A stretch of 51,317 bases of DNA from Acrocarpospora pleiomorpha (GTDB lineage: Bacteria; Actinomycetota; Actinomycetes; Streptosporangiales; Streptosporangiaceae). This document shows, in pieces, positions 16,704 to 25,422 of the stretch. The stretch covers positions 65,177 through 116,493 of the forward strand of contig NZ_BLAF01000033.1 of NCBI RefSeq assembly GCF_009687885.1, in the 5' to 3' direction. Position numbers and translations under genes: made by a program. Each line of letters opens with the position of its first letter. Position 1 is the first letter of the stretch. The notes below the pieces were generated by a model that was not told the DNA's origin, searched no databases, and saw only the letters and a list, made by a program, of their open reading frames with translations.

Positions 16704-18293
16704 TCACCCCGGAATCTGGGAGATATCCCCCAAGAGGATGCTCGCCAGCGACCCCCTCCCGCTCGACGCCTCCGCCGTCATCGGGGTCAGCGGCCGGGGC
16801 GCCGGCTGCGACGGGCAGGTCAGATCGGCCACCCGGCCCGCCTGCCGCCGCGGCGCCAGCACCCCTTCCCGCAGATAGGTGATGACCTGCCGGTCGACAC
16901 AGGCGTTGCCGCTGAGCGCGACCCCGTGGTTGCCCCCGGGTTCGGCCACCAGCCGCGCGGTCGGGAACGCCGCCCGCATGCTCAAGGCCCCCTCGTACGG
17001 CGTGGCCGCGTCCCGTTCCGCCTGGAGGAGCAGCATCGGCGGCAGATCCTTCGTCCCGACCTTGACCGGTTTCACGCCCCGCTCGGGCCAGAACACGCAG
17101 GGCGCGTTGTAGACGGTGTTGGGCCAGGCCATGAAGGGCGCCTTGGCGTGCACCCGGGCGGCGTCGGCATGCCATTGGGCCCAGGTTTTGGGCCAGGCCG
17201 CGTCCCGGCACTGCACGCCCAGATACACCGCGTAGCCGTTCTCGTCGGCGACGTCGTTCTCCGCGTGCTTGTGGTAGGACTCGATCAGGCCGGTCGTGTC
17301 GCCGGAGCGGACGTATTCGGAGAAGATTCGGCCCAGCTGCGGCCAGACGGTGTTGGTGTAGCCGCCCACCATGAAGATGTCGTCGAGCTCGCTGGGGCCG
17401 ACGATCCCCCCGGCCGGGTGGGTCCGCAGCCGCTGGCGCATCGCATACCAGGCGAACTCGACGGCCCTGAGGTTGTCGCCGATCCGGTAGACGGAATGGT
17501 TGGCGGCCACCCAGGACAGGAAGTCGCGGTGCCGCCGGTCGAAGGCGTAGTTCTGGGCGATGTTCGCCTGATACCAGACCTCCTCCGGGTCCACCACGCT
17601 GTCCAGCACCATGCGCCGCACGCGCTGCGGGAACAGGGTGGCGTAGACGGCGCCGAGATAGGTGCCATACGAGTAGCCCAGGTAGCTGATCTTCTCCTCG
17701 CCCAGGGCCTGGCGGATCACGTCCAGGTCGCGGGCGGTGTTCTCGGTGGTGAGATACGGCAGGAACCAGGACCACCGGTTGGCGCAGCCCGTGGCGAACT
17801 CCTCGGCGCGCCCGAGCAGCGCGCTCTCCTCGGCGTGGTTCTGCGGCACGCTGTCGGCGCGCGGCGCCGCGTAGTAACGCTTGATGTCCACGCAGCTGAG
17901 CGCGGGCTTGCTGGCCCCGACCCCGCGCGGGTCGAAGCCGATCACGTCGTAGCGGGCGGCCAGGTCCTTCGGCAGCTTGGTGGCGACATACGCCGCCAGA
18001 GCGGTTCCGGACGCGCCGGGGCCGCCCGGGTTCACCAGCAGGACCCCCAGATGGTTGCCGTCCCTGGGAGCCGACCCCTTGATCCGGTTCACCGCGATCG
18101 TGATCTGCTGCCCGTACGGCTCCGCGGGGTCGAGCGGCACGCGGACCGAACCGCATTCAGCCCGGCTGGCGCCCCCGCAGGCCACCCAGGCGATCGACTG
18201 CGGGCGGGCCGACGCGCCCCCGGGCCCAAGGCCCACGACCAGTCCGGTGCAAAGCACCGCAACCCCCGATACCGCCCCGACGACTCGCCTCAC
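16704..18293 (-). CDS. Secreted TAP-like alpha/beta-hydrolase peptidase
   Basis: 529 aa from GTG 18293 (AGAGGAG about 10 nt upstream). The signal peptide is about 1-29 (VVGAVSGVAVLCTGLVVGL). Family motifs: LLVNPGGPGASG (oxyanion side, about 85-96), VIGFDPRGVGASKP, nucleophile elbow GYSYGT with Ser208, acid in LLLQAERDAATPYEGA, and His in EPGGNHGVALSG. Cysteines at CGGASRAECG, ALSCVD and NACVD support disulfides. This is the tripeptidyl-aminopeptidase/SlpD-SlpE class of actinomycetes, with the C-terminal TAP_C region present. It probably trims tripeptides or short peptides outside the cell. It is divergent from the LPMO gene. Confidence 0.9.
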   Translation of the reverse strand: MRRVVGAVSGVAVLCTGLVVGLGPGGASARPQSIAWVACGGASRAECGSVRVPLDPAEPYGQQITIAVNRIKGSAPRDGNHLGVLLVNPGGPGASGTALAAYVATKLPKDLAARYDVIGFDPRGVGASKPALSCVDIKRYYAAPRADSVPQNHAEESALLGRAEEFATGCANRWSWFLPYLTTENTARDLDVIRQALGEEKISYLGYSYGTYLGAVYATLFPQRVRRMVLDSVVDPEEVWYQANIAQNYAFDRRHRDFLSWVAANHSVYRIGDNLRAVEFAWYAMRQRLRTHPAGGIVGPSELDDIFMVGGYTNTVWPQLGRIFSEYVRSGDTTGLIESYHKHAENDVADENGYAVYLGVQCRDAAWPKTWAQWHADAARVHAKAPFMAWPNTVYNAPCVFWPERGVKPVKVGTKDLPPMLLLQAERDAATPYEGALSMRAAFPTARLVAEPGGNHGVALSGNACVDRQVITYLREGVLAPRRQAGRVADLTCPSQPAPRPLTPMTAEASSGRGSLASILLGDISQIPG

Positions 18294-18730
18294 GCCAACT
18301 ACTCCTCTGCTCAGACGGTATAGATCAGCTTCCCCTCCGTAACGGCTCGGCTACCATACGCACCCCATGATCGCTATCACTGTGTAGTCATAATGTTGCT
18401 CTGTGTAATCACATTCACCGTGTCCGAGATTCCCTAAGTGATGAATGTTTCAACGGGTTCACCAGCCAATATTCCCGTTGGGGGCGATCTTCGCGGGGGT
18501 GTCTGCGCACGTGATCCGGGGGCCGCGCCACACCCCCGCCGGTCCTCGCGTGTCCGGTTTAGGCGGCCCGCAGACCGCCGTCCTGTACGCCCCAGAAAAT
18601 CACCCGCACCATCAAGGCACTGCAGGGGAGTCGGCGTCGCGGCCGGGGCCCGCAGCGAAGCCAGACGCCCGCTTTCTCAGGCTGGACTACGGCCACCCCC
18701 GCTCTTCCCGGGCTGGCCGGAAGGGAACTC
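18294..18730. other. 437-bp divergent regulatory region of peptidase and LPMO
   Basis: The part at 18340-18440 is AT-rich and contains CTGTGTARTCAYA twice as direct repeats (18380-18392 and 18401-18413), exactly 21 bp apart. The second overlaps the palindrome TGTGTAATCACA. The remaining 290 bp up to the LPMO start are GC-rich with no gene I can support. A CebR-type box is not seen. Confidence 0.45.
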
Positions 18731-19903
18731 ATGGTGAACTCGACAGGCAACGTGGCTCCGCGAGCCACGCTGGATCAAGGAAAGAGAATCAGGAGACGTC
18801 TGACCGTTTGGGCCGCCGCACTGCTCCTGGCGCTCGGGACTGGCCTCGTGGTCACCCCCACCCAGGCGACGGCGCACGGCGTCAACATGTTCCCCGGCGC
18901 TCGTACGTTCCTGTGCTGGCAGGACGGGCTCCGCGAGAACGGGCAGATCCAGGCGTACAACCCGGCATGCGGCCAGGCCATCGCGGCCAACGGAACCACC
19001 CCGCTGTACAACTGGTTCGCCGTGCTCCGCTCCGACGCGGGCGGCCGGACCACCGGCTTCATTCCGGACGGTCAGATCTGCAGCGGCGGCAGCGGTGGCC
19101 CGTACAACTTCTCCGGCTACAACGCCGCCAGGACCGACTGGCCGACGACGCACCTGACCTCGGGCGCCAGCTACCAGTTCCGGTACAGCAACTGGGCGGC
19201 CCACCCGGGCACCTTCCACCTGTACATCACCCGGAACGGCTGGAACGCGAGCGGGCCGCTGAACTGGTCCGACCTGGAGTCGTTCGCCAGCGTCACCAAC
19301 CCGCCGCAGAGCGGCGGCCCCGGCGCCCTGAACTACTACTTCTGGAACCAGCAGCTGCCCTCGGGCAAGAGCGGCCGGCACATCATCTACATCCAGTGGG
19401 TGCGCTCGGACAGCCAGGAGAACTTCTTCAGCTGCTCCGACGTCGTCTTCGACGGCGGCACCGGCCAGGTCACCGGCGTCGGCCCGAACCAGAGCTCGCC
19501 GTCCAACCCCGGCAGCCCCAACCCGGGCAGCCCCTCGCCGGGCAGCCCGTCGCCCGGTAGCCCCTCGCCGAACAGCCCGTCCCCGGGCAACGGCGCGTGC
19601 ACCGCGACCTACACCAACAACGCGATCAACTGGCCTGGACACTTCCAGGGCACGGTGACCGTGCGCAACAACAGCTCGACGACCCCGCTCAACGGGTGGA
19701 CCGTGCGCTGGACCTTCAGCGGCGGCCAGACGTTCGAAGGCGCGCCGTGGAACGGCACGGTGATCTCGAACCCGCCCAATGTCGGAGTCCGCAATGCCGC
19801 CTACAACGGCAATGTCTCGGCCAACGGGACAACCTCGTTCGGCTTCAACGGCGCGGGTAACGCGCCCAGCCCGGTTCCGACGCTGACCTGCACCAGCCCG
19901 TAA
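18731..19903 (+). CDS. AA10 lytic polysaccharide monooxygenase with CBM2
   Basis: 390 aa from ATG 18731 (GGAAGGGA 5 nt upstream). The long Tat/Sec-like signal (RIRRRLTVWAAALLLALGTG) ends at ...TQATA, so cleavage after Ala48 exposes His49 of HGVNMFPGART, the first histidine-brace ligand. His158 in AAHPGTFHLYIT is the second, and NFFSCSDVVF holds the axial Phe and a disulfide Cys. The catalytic domain ends near 248. A Pro/Ser/Gly linker (PSPGSPSPGS) follows, then a family-2 carbohydrate-binding module (about 287-390) with Trp residues in NGWTVRWTF and APWNG. It oxidatively cleaves crystalline chitin or cellulose using copper; which polymer cannot be decided by eye. Confidence 0.93.
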   Translation: MVNSTGNVAPRATLDQGKRIRRRLTVWAAALLLALGTGLVVTPTQATAHGVNMFPGARTFLCWQDGLRENGQIQAYNPACGQAIAANGTTPLYNWFAVLRSDAGGRTTGFIPDGQICSGGSGGPYNFSGYNAARTDWPTTHLTSGASYQFRYSNWAAHPGTFHLYITRNGWNASGPLNWSDLESFASVTNPPQSGGPGALNYYFWNQQLPSGKSGRHIIYIQWVRSDSQENFFSCSDVVFDGGTGQVTGVGPNQSSPSNPGSPNPGSPSPGSPSPGSPSPNSPSPGNGACTATYTNNAINWPGHFQGTVTVRNNSSTTPLNGWTVRWTFSGGQTFEGAPWNGTVISNPPNVGVRNAAYNGNVSANGTTSFGFNGAGNAPSPVPTLTCTSP

Positions 19904-19916
19904 CCGGATACGTCCT

Positions 19917-19945
19917 GGGGCCCGGCGCGCCGCGCCGGGCCCCTT
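19917..19945 (+). terminator. Strong hairpin after the LPMO gene
   Basis: GGGGCCCGGCGCG (19917-19929) is followed by its reverse complement CGCGCCGGGCCCC (19931-19943). There are few Ts after it. It lies 14 bp past the LPMO stop. Confidence 0.65.
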
Positions 19946-19983
19946 CCGGCTGACATCCCGCCGCCCAGGTCAGGAGGACCCCG

Positions 19984-20673
19984 ATGCTCGACACCCCGGC
20001 ATCCGAGCAGGTCAGCGAGGACCGCTCAGCACAGGACAGCGCACCGAGCGCCTCCCGCGAGCGCGTGCTGTGGACGGTCGGAGCCACGCTCCTGGTCCTG
20101 GTGATGGTCGCCCTGTTCCTGCGCGGCGTGAGCTCCTCCTCCGGCCCGGGCGGCCGCTCAGCCGACGGCCTGCCGCAGCAGCGGCCCTCCCCCGTGTACG
20201 CCCTCTCCGACGCGTTGCGCGCGCAGCTCGCCGTCGAGGTGACCACGATCCTGGAGAAGTCCTCCCCCGCCCAGCACCACGCCCACGGCCACGACTTCGG
20301 CGACGAATACGAGAAGCAGCGGCTCCGGGTGGTCTGCGCGGTCGATCCCTTCGGCGTCGAACCGGTCACCGCCACCACCCGCGAGGAAGTAAAGACCGTC
20401 TACGCCCAGCACATGTGCGCGATCGACGAATTGGGAGACCCCTGGGCCAAGTCGATCCGCGTCGCCGGACCGCTCGCGGTGACCCTCGACAAGAAAGAGC
20501 CCGTCATCAAGCTCCCTCTGTCCGGCGAAGGCTACCCCGAGCACGTCCGCGAGCTGATCCCGCCCTACTTCCTGGAATCCGCCTTCAGCAACTACTTCGA
20601 CCCAGAAGCCCTGGAGAAGGCCCGCGAACGCTTCGAGAACGGGCAGAAACCGCCGCCGGTCGCGATCAGCTGA
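19984..20673 (+). CDS. Single-pass membrane protein of unknown function
   Basis: 229 aa from ATG 19984 with AGGAGG 6 nt upstream. A cytoplasmic Ser/Asp/Glu-rich N-terminus is followed by one membrane helix (about 29-47, LWTVGATLLVLVMVALFL). The rest is an extracellular domain of about 180 residues containing HHAHGHDFGDEY and two cysteines (VVCAVD, HMCAID). I do not recognise the family. It lies 80 bp after the LPMO gene but behind a strong hairpin, so co-transcription is uncertain. Its 3' end overlaps the convergent ispG stop by 8 bp. The His-rich patch could bind metal (inference). Confidence 0.75.
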   Translation: MLDTPASEQVSEDRSAQDSAPSASRERVLWTVGATLLVLVMVALFLRGVSSSSGPGGRSADGLPQQRPSPVYALSDALRAQLAVEVTTILEKSSPAQHHAHGHDFGDEYEKQRLRVVCAVDPFGVEPVTATTREEVKTVYAQHMCAIDELGDPWAKSIRVAGPLAVTLDKKEPVIKLPLSGEGYPEHVRELIPPYFLESAFSNYFDPEALEKARERFENGQKPPPVAIS

Positions 20674-21832
20674 CCACGACCTGCGGACCGGGGGCGTCGT
20701 CATCGTCCAGGTCCACGTCGACGCCCATCTCCTCGGCGAGGCGGAGGGCCTCTTCGATCAGGGTTTCGACGATCTGGGATTCCGGGACGGTCTTGATGAC
20801 CTGGCCCTTGACGAAGATCTGGCCCTTGCCGTTGCCGGAGGCGACGCCCAGGTCGGCCTCGCGGGCTTCGCCGGGGCCGTTCACGACGCAGCCCATGACG
20901 GCCACCCGGAGGGGAACCTTGAGGCCGTCGAGACCGGCGTGCACCTGCTCGGCCAGCGTGTAGACGTCCACCTGGGCGCGGCCGCAGGACGGGCAGGAGA
21001 CGATCTCCAGGCCGCGTTCACGCAGGTTGAGCGATTCCAGGATCTGGATGCCGACCTTGATCTCCTCGACGGGCGGCGCGGACAGCGAGACCCGGATGGT
21101 GTCCCCGATGCCGTCGGCGAGCAGCGAGCCGAAGGCCACCGCGGACTTGATCGTCCCTTGGAAGGCCGGACCCGCCTCGGTCACGCCCAGGTGCAGCGGG
21201 TAGTCGCACTGCTCGGCCAGCAGCCGGTACGCCTTGATCATGACCACCGGGTCGTTGTGCTTGACCGAGATCTTGATGTCCCGGAAATCGTGCTCCTCGA
21301 ACAATGAGCACTCCCACAGCGCCGACTCGACCAGCGCCTCCGGGGTGGCCTTGCCGTACTTCTGGAGCAGCCGGGGGTCGAGCGAACCCGCGTTGACGCC
21401 GATCCGGATGGGCACGCCGTGATCCTTGGCCGCCCGCGCGATCTCGCCCACCTTGTCGTCGAATTTCTTGATATTCCCGGGATTGACCCGGACGGCCGCG
21501 CACCCCGCCTCGATGGCGGCGAAGACGTACTTGGGCTGGAAGTGAATGTCCGCGATCACCGGGATCTGCGACTTCCTAGCGATCATCGGCAGCGCGTCCG
21601 CGTCGTCCTGGGACGGCACCGCGACCCGGACGATCTGGCAACCGGCCGCCGTCAGCTCCGCGATCTGCTGCAGGGTCGCGTTCACGTCCGAGGTCAGCGT
21701 GGTGGTCATGGACTGCACGGAAACCGGGGCGTCCCCACCCACCGGCACCGAGCCGACCTGGATCTTCCGCGACACCCGCCGCGTGGCGATCGGCTTCATC
21801 GGAATGGACGGAATCCCGAGATCAACAGACAT
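20666..21832 (-). CDS. ispG: 4-hydroxy-3-methylbut-2-enyl diphosphate synthase
   Basis: 388 aa from ATG 21832 with AAGGTG 6 nt upstream. It converts 2-C-methyl-D-erythritol 2,4-cyclodiphosphate to HMBPP, the penultimate step of the MEP isoprenoid pathway, using a [4Fe-4S] cluster. The N-terminal TIM-barrel part has VPVGGDAPVSVQSMTTT, IADIHFQPKY and RVNPGNI. Cluster cysteines are in SCPSCGRAQVDV (about 278-283) and GCVVNGPGEA (about 314). Length is normal for the short bacterial form. It follows dxr on the same strand after 106 bp. Confidence 0.97.
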   Translation of the reverse strand: MSVDLGIPSIPMKPIATRRVSRKIQVGSVPVGGDAPVSVQSMTTTLTSDVNATLQQIAELTAAGCQIVRVAVPSQDDADALPMIARKSQIPVIADIHFQPKYVFAAIEAGCAAVRVNPGNIKKFDDKVGEIARAAKDHGVPIRIGVNAGSLDPRLLQKYGKATPEALVESALWECSLFEEHDFRDIKISVKHNDPVVMIKAYRLLAEQCDYPLHLGVTEAGPAFQGTIKSAVAFGSLLADGIGDTIRVSLSAPPVEEIKVGIQILESLNLRERGLEIVSCPSCGRAQVDVYTLAEQVHAGLDGLKVPLRVAVMGCVVNGPGEAREADLGVASGNGKGQIFVKGQVIKTVPESQIVETLIEEALRLAEEMGVDVDLDDDDAPGPQVVVS

Positions 21833-21938
21833 TTCAGCACCTTGCGCTCATGGCCATGTTCCCCGACAGCCCAAGTCTAGGCAGTGCCCGGAACACGCCA
21901 ACCCACGCGCTCACCAGTCACTCCAGCTTCATCTGGCG

Positions 21939-23111
21939 TTACGCGGTGAGTTCCCTGGCCCGGGCGCGCGCCCACTCGTCCGCGCCGAGCACCTCGTCCA
22001 GCGATTCCGCCTGGCCGGGGATGTGCTCGCCGACCACCCGGGCGACCGTGTCCACGATGCCGAGGAACGGCAGGGCGCCCTTGAGGAAGGCGTCCACGCA
22101 GACCTCGTTGGCGGCGTTGTAGACGGCGGGGGCCGTGCCGCCCTGCTCGCCGACGTAGCGGGCCAGGGCCACGGAGGGGAAGGCCCGGTCGTCGAGGGGT
22201 TCGAAGGTCCAGGTGTGCGCCCGGGTCCAGTCGACCGGCGCGGACACCTCAGGGAGCCGGTCGGGATGGCCGAGGGCCAGGGCGATCGGCAGGCGCATGT
22301 CGGGCGGGCTGGCCTGGGCGACGGTCGAGCCGTCCACGAACTCGACCATGGAGTGGATCATCGACTGCGGGTGCACGACCACCTCGATGCGGTCGAACGG
22401 GATGTCGAACAGCAGGTGCGCCTCGATCACCTCCAGGCCCTTGTTGACCAGGGTGGCCGAGTTGATGGTGATCACCGGCCCCATCGACCAGGTGGGGTGG
22501 TTCAGCGCCATCTCCGGGGTGACGCCGTCCAGGTCCGCCCGGGTCCGCCCGCGGAACGGGCCGCCGCTGGCGGTCACCACCAGCCGCCGCACCACCCGGA
22601 GATCGGTTCCGGACGGCCCGGACGCCCACAGGCACTGGGCGAGCGCGGAGTGCTCGGAGTCCACCGGGAGCAGCTGGCCGGGCTTGGCCAGCCGCTTGAC
22701 CAGCGGCCCGCCGATGATCAGTGACTCCTTGTTGGCCAGCGCCAGCACCCGCCCGGCCTCCAGCGCGGCCAGCGTGGAGGTCAGCCCGAGCGCCCCGGTG
22801 ATCCCGTTGAGCACGACGTCGCACGGCCACGCGGCCACCTCGGCGACCCCTTCCGGCCCGGCCAGCACGACCGGCTCGGCCCCGCGCGCGGCCAGCGCCC
22901 GTTTCAGTTCCGGTACGGCACGCGGATCGGCCACCGCCACCGCCGCGACCCCGAACTCGGCCGCCTGCCGGGCCAGCAGATCCACCCGCCCGCCCCCGGC
23001 GGCCAGCGCGGCCACCTCGAATCGGTTGCGGGCGATGACATCGAGCGCCTGAGTGCCGATCGAGCCGGTCGAGCCGAGCAGGACGACCGACCGCGGCGTT
23101 TCGGAATCCAC
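21939..23111 (-). CDS. dxr: 1-deoxy-D-xylulose 5-phosphate reductoisomerase
   Basis: 390 aa if started at GTG 23111 (VDSETPRSVVLLGSTGSIG); GTG 23129 is an alternative, and the frame is open to 23270 only by chance. It converts DXP to MEP with NADPH, the committed step of the pathway. Motifs: GSTGSIG for NADPH, LALANKESLI, PVDSEHSA for the metal, TASGGPFR, LNHPTWSMG, and YNAANEVCVDAFL near the C-terminus. It is upstream of ispG. In most actinobacteria a site-2 protease gene (rip1/rseP) lies between them; here only 106 bp do, and no M50 HExxH protein is present anywhere in the window. Confidence 0.96.
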   Translation of the reverse strand: MDSETPRSVVLLGSTGSIGTQALDVIARNRFEVAALAAGGGRVDLLARQAAEFGVAAVAVADPRAVPELKRALAARGAEPVVLAGPEGVAEVAAWPCDVVLNGITGALGLTSTLAALEAGRVLALANKESLIIGGPLVKRLAKPGQLLPVDSEHSALAQCLWASGPSGTDLRVVRRLVVTASGGPFRGRTRADLDGVTPEMALNHPTWSMGPVITINSATLVNKGLEVIEAHLLFDIPFDRIEVVVHPQSMIHSMVEFVDGSTVAQASPPDMRLPIALALGHPDRLPEVSAPVDWTRAHTWTFEPLDDRAFPSVALARYVGEQGGTAPAVYNAANEVCVDAFLKGALPFLGIVDTVARVVGEHIPGQAESLDEVLGADEWARARARELTA

Positions 23112-23147
23112 CCGCCCATTGTCATGCACGCACCCGGAACCCCAACA

Positions 23148-23266
23148 CGGCTGGGCCGCGCCTGTGTCTGGACTGAGGAACGCAGGTCGCGAAGCGGCCG
23201 GAGAGACGAGGGAAGACACAGGCTCCCAGAGCGGCCGAGCCCGCCGATCCGGAGGATCGGCCATAA
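23148..23266 (-). repeat. Dispersed repeat, copy B
   Basis: On the minus strand this matches copy A at 14318-14432, with the same GGCGGGCTCGGCCGC, GTCTTCCCTCGTC and CGCGACCTGCGTTCC blocks. Internal arms CCTGTGTCT and AGACACAGG pair. The 7-bp hairpin CCGATCC-GGA-GGATCGG (23244-23260) is conserved in shape but not sequence compared with copies A and C. It lies in the divergent gap between dxr and the first serine protease. Confidence 0.75.
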
Positions 23267-23397
23267 GCACTGAGGTCTGGGAGAAATCAGTTCATCTGTG
23301 TCCGAGTCCCGCCATATCCGTATCTGCATACGAAGAGAAATAGCGCTACAACGCTCGCTAATTTCGCGCGTCAGGACATCCATCACGGAGGTACGCA

Positions 23398-24432
23398 ATG
23401 CACCGCTCGGCGCGTCGCCACTTCGCCCGCCTGGCTCCTCTTCTCACCCTGCCCGCCCTCGCCGTTGCGCTGCTACCCGCCCCCGCCCACAGCGCTACGG
23501 CCGCGCCCAAGCCGATCACCTACGACGCCGCCGACACCAAGACGGAGCAGCGCTCGGTGGCCAACTACTGGACCGCAGCCCGGATGGCGGCGGCCAAGCC
23601 GCTGGACGCGCCCGCCGAGTCCGCCAGCCGGTTCGTCAGCTCCGCCCTGTTAGACGTGCCCGACGGCAAGCCCATCAGCATCAAGCCCACGCTGACCCTC
23701 ACGGCGGCGGAGACCACGGCCGCCTCCCCGCGCAGCGACGGCGAGCCGTGGACCTCGGAGGGCGCGATCACCGACACGGTCGGCCGGATCTTCTTCACCG
23801 TCACCTCGGGCTCCAGCGCCGGCCGCAACGCCTCCTGCTCCGGCAACGCCGTGACCAGCGCCAACCGGAGCGTGGTGATCACCGCCGGGCACTGCGTGAA
23901 GATCGGCGGCTCGTTCCACAGCAACTGGGTCTTCGTGCCCGGCTACGACCAGGGCAACCGCCCGCACGGCACCTGGGTGGCCACCAGCCTGCTCACCACC
24001 CCGCAGTGGAACTCCCGCGAGGACATGAACTTCGACCTGGGCGCCGCCGTGGTCGCCCCCCTCGACGGGCGGCTGCTCACCGAGGCGGTCGGCGGGCAGG
24101 GCATCGCGTTCAACCAGAGCCGGGGGCGGCAGATGTACGCCTTCGGGTATCCGGCGGCTTCGCCGTACAACGGGTCGAGGTTGATCTACTGCAGCGGGCG
24201 GGCCTTCGACGACTTCCTGATGTCGGAAGATGTCGGGCTCAACTGTGACATGACCGGCGGGTCCAGCGGCGGGCCCTGGTTCATCAACTTCAATGAGAGC
24301 ACCGGGCTCGGGCTGCTCAACTCGGTGAACAGCTTCAAGTACAACTTCGCGAACTACTGGATGTTCGGGCCCTACTTCGGGGGCGAGGCGCAGGCCCTCT
24401 ACAACGCCGCGCAGCGCACCTCTCTCACATGA
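23398..24432 (+). CDS. Secreted trypsin-fold serine protease (V8/glutamyl-type)
   Basis: 344 aa from ATG 23398, with GGAGGT about 6 nt upstream. The signal peptide is about 1-33 (LLTLPALAVALLPAPAHSA). The catalytic triad is visible: His165 in VVITAGHC, Asp213 in NFDLGAAVV, Ser290 in GGSSGGPW. Cysteines in ASCSGN/AGHC and IYCSG/LNCDM form the usual disulfides. The propeptide-like stretch (about 34-110) is Thr/Ala-rich. The shape is that of V8-like or broad-specificity S1 proteases secreted by actinomycetes. It is followed after 51 bp by a paralogue on the same strand. Confidence 0.92.
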   Translation: MHRSARRHFARLAPLLTLPALAVALLPAPAHSATAAPKPITYDAADTKTEQRSVANYWTAARMAAAKPLDAPAESASRFVSSALLDVPDGKPISIKPTLTLTAAETTAASPRSDGEPWTSEGAITDTVGRIFFTVTSGSSAGRNASCSGNAVTSANRSVVITAGHCVKIGGSFHSNWVFVPGYDQGNRPHGTWVATSLLTTPQWNSREDMNFDLGAAVVAPLDGRLLTEAVGGQGIAFNQSRGRQMYAFGYPAASPYNGSRLIYCSGRAFDDFLMSEDVGLNCDMTGGSSGGPWFINFNESTGLGLLNSVNSFKYNFANYWMFGPYFGGEAQALYNAAQRTSLT

Positions 24433-24483
24433 TTTACCTAAAGTAGCCACTGGAACACGTTTCGTGGTCCAAACTCGGATGCC

Positions 24484-25377
24484 ATGACCCCGAGCATCCC
24501 CCTGCTTGCCGTTTCGCTCGCCCTGTTCGGGCCGTCCGGACCGGCCAAGCTGCCCGACGTGATCGAGCACACGGCGGCCGTGGCTCCCGTCCGCTACTGG
24601 ACCGCGGAGCGCATGGCCGCCGCGCTGCCGATCGATCTGCTGCCGGTGCTCAGCCAGGTGGCCCCCACCGCGCGACACCAGCGGGGCGGGGCGGCCACCA
24701 GCGGGGCGCGGTGGAGCGCCGGGGGCGCGGTGGCCAGGACCACCGGGCGGGTGTTCCTGACCATGGACGGCGTGGACTTCGTCTGCTCGGCCGGGTCGGT
24801 GCGGAGCGCGAACAGGGACCTGGTGGTCACCGCCGGGCACTGCGTCAAGGACGGCACCGGGTCGTGGGCGGCGAACTGGATGTTCGTCCCGGGTTACGAC
24901 GCCGGGCGGGAGCCTTACGGGTCGTTTCCCGCGCGGCGGATGTTCGTGGCCGGGCCCTGGTCGCGCAGCGCCGACGACAGCTACGACGTCGGCATCGTGG
25001 CGGTGGCGACCCGGGGCGGGCGGCACCTGGCGGACGTGGTGGGCGCCCAGGAGATCGGGTTCAACGCGCCGCGCGGCAGGCACGCCTACGGCTTCGGGTT
25101 TCCGGCGGATCCGCCGTACAACGGGCAGAGCCTGATGTACTGCGCGGGCGGCACCAAACCCGACCCGAACGAGCAGACCTACGACCAGGGGCTGCGCTGC
25201 GACCTCACGGCGGGGGCCAGCGGCGGCCCGTGGCTGTCCGGTTTCGACCAGGCCACCGGGAAGGGCACCGTGACCTCGGTGAGCAGCTTCAAGTACAGCA
25301 ACGACCGGGGCACCATGTACGGCCCGTATTTCGGCAGCGCGATCAAGACCCTGCACCAGACGGCGGAACGGGCATAG
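24484..25377 (+). CDS. Secreted trypsin-fold serine protease, tandem paralogue
   Basis: 297 aa from ATG 24484. The signal sequence is short (IPLLAVSLALFG). Triad: His119 in VVTAGHC, Asp168 in SYDVGIVAV, Ser246 in GASGGPW. It shares with its neighbour the RYWTAERMAAALPID / NYWTAARMAAAKPLD segment, NWMFVPGYD / NWVFVPGYD, FGFPADPPYNG / FGYPAASPYNG and SSFKYSN / NSFKYNF, so the two arose by tandem duplication, with this copy about 47 residues shorter in its pro-region. The 51-bp gap suggests one transcript. Confidence 0.91.
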   Translation: MTPSIPLLAVSLALFGPSGPAKLPDVIEHTAAVAPVRYWTAERMAAALPIDLLPVLSQVAPTARHQRGGAATSGARWSAGGAVARTTGRVFLTMDGVDFVCSAGSVRSANRDLVVTAGHCVKDGTGSWAANWMFVPGYDAGREPYGSFPARRMFVAGPWSRSADDSYDVGIVAVATRGGRHLADVVGAQEIGFNAPRGRHAYGFGFPADPPYNGQSLMYCAGGTKPDPNEQTYDQGLRCDLTAGASGGPWLSGFDQATGKGTVTSVSSFKYSNDRGTMYGPYFGSAIKTLHQTAERA

Positions 25378-25418
25378 GGCTCGGACGAGCCCGCCGTGCC
25401 GGAGGCGCGGCCATAAAC
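25378..25418. repeat. Dispersed repeat, short copy C / terminator-like double hairpin
   Basis: 25386-25414 is the exact reverse complement of 14318-14346 (29 nt). GGGCTCG-GA-CGAGCCC (25378-25393) forms a perfect 7-bp hairpin directly after the protease stop. It is followed by the repeat hairpin CCGTGCC-GGA-GGCGCGG. It lies between two convergent genes and may act as a two-way terminator. Confidence 0.65.
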
Positions 25419-25422
25419 ACAG

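Noticed and set aside
16678..18156. Alternative minus-strand frame over the TAP-like peptidase
   Set aside because: Offset-frame shadow; the GYSYGT serine hydrolase frame is the real one.
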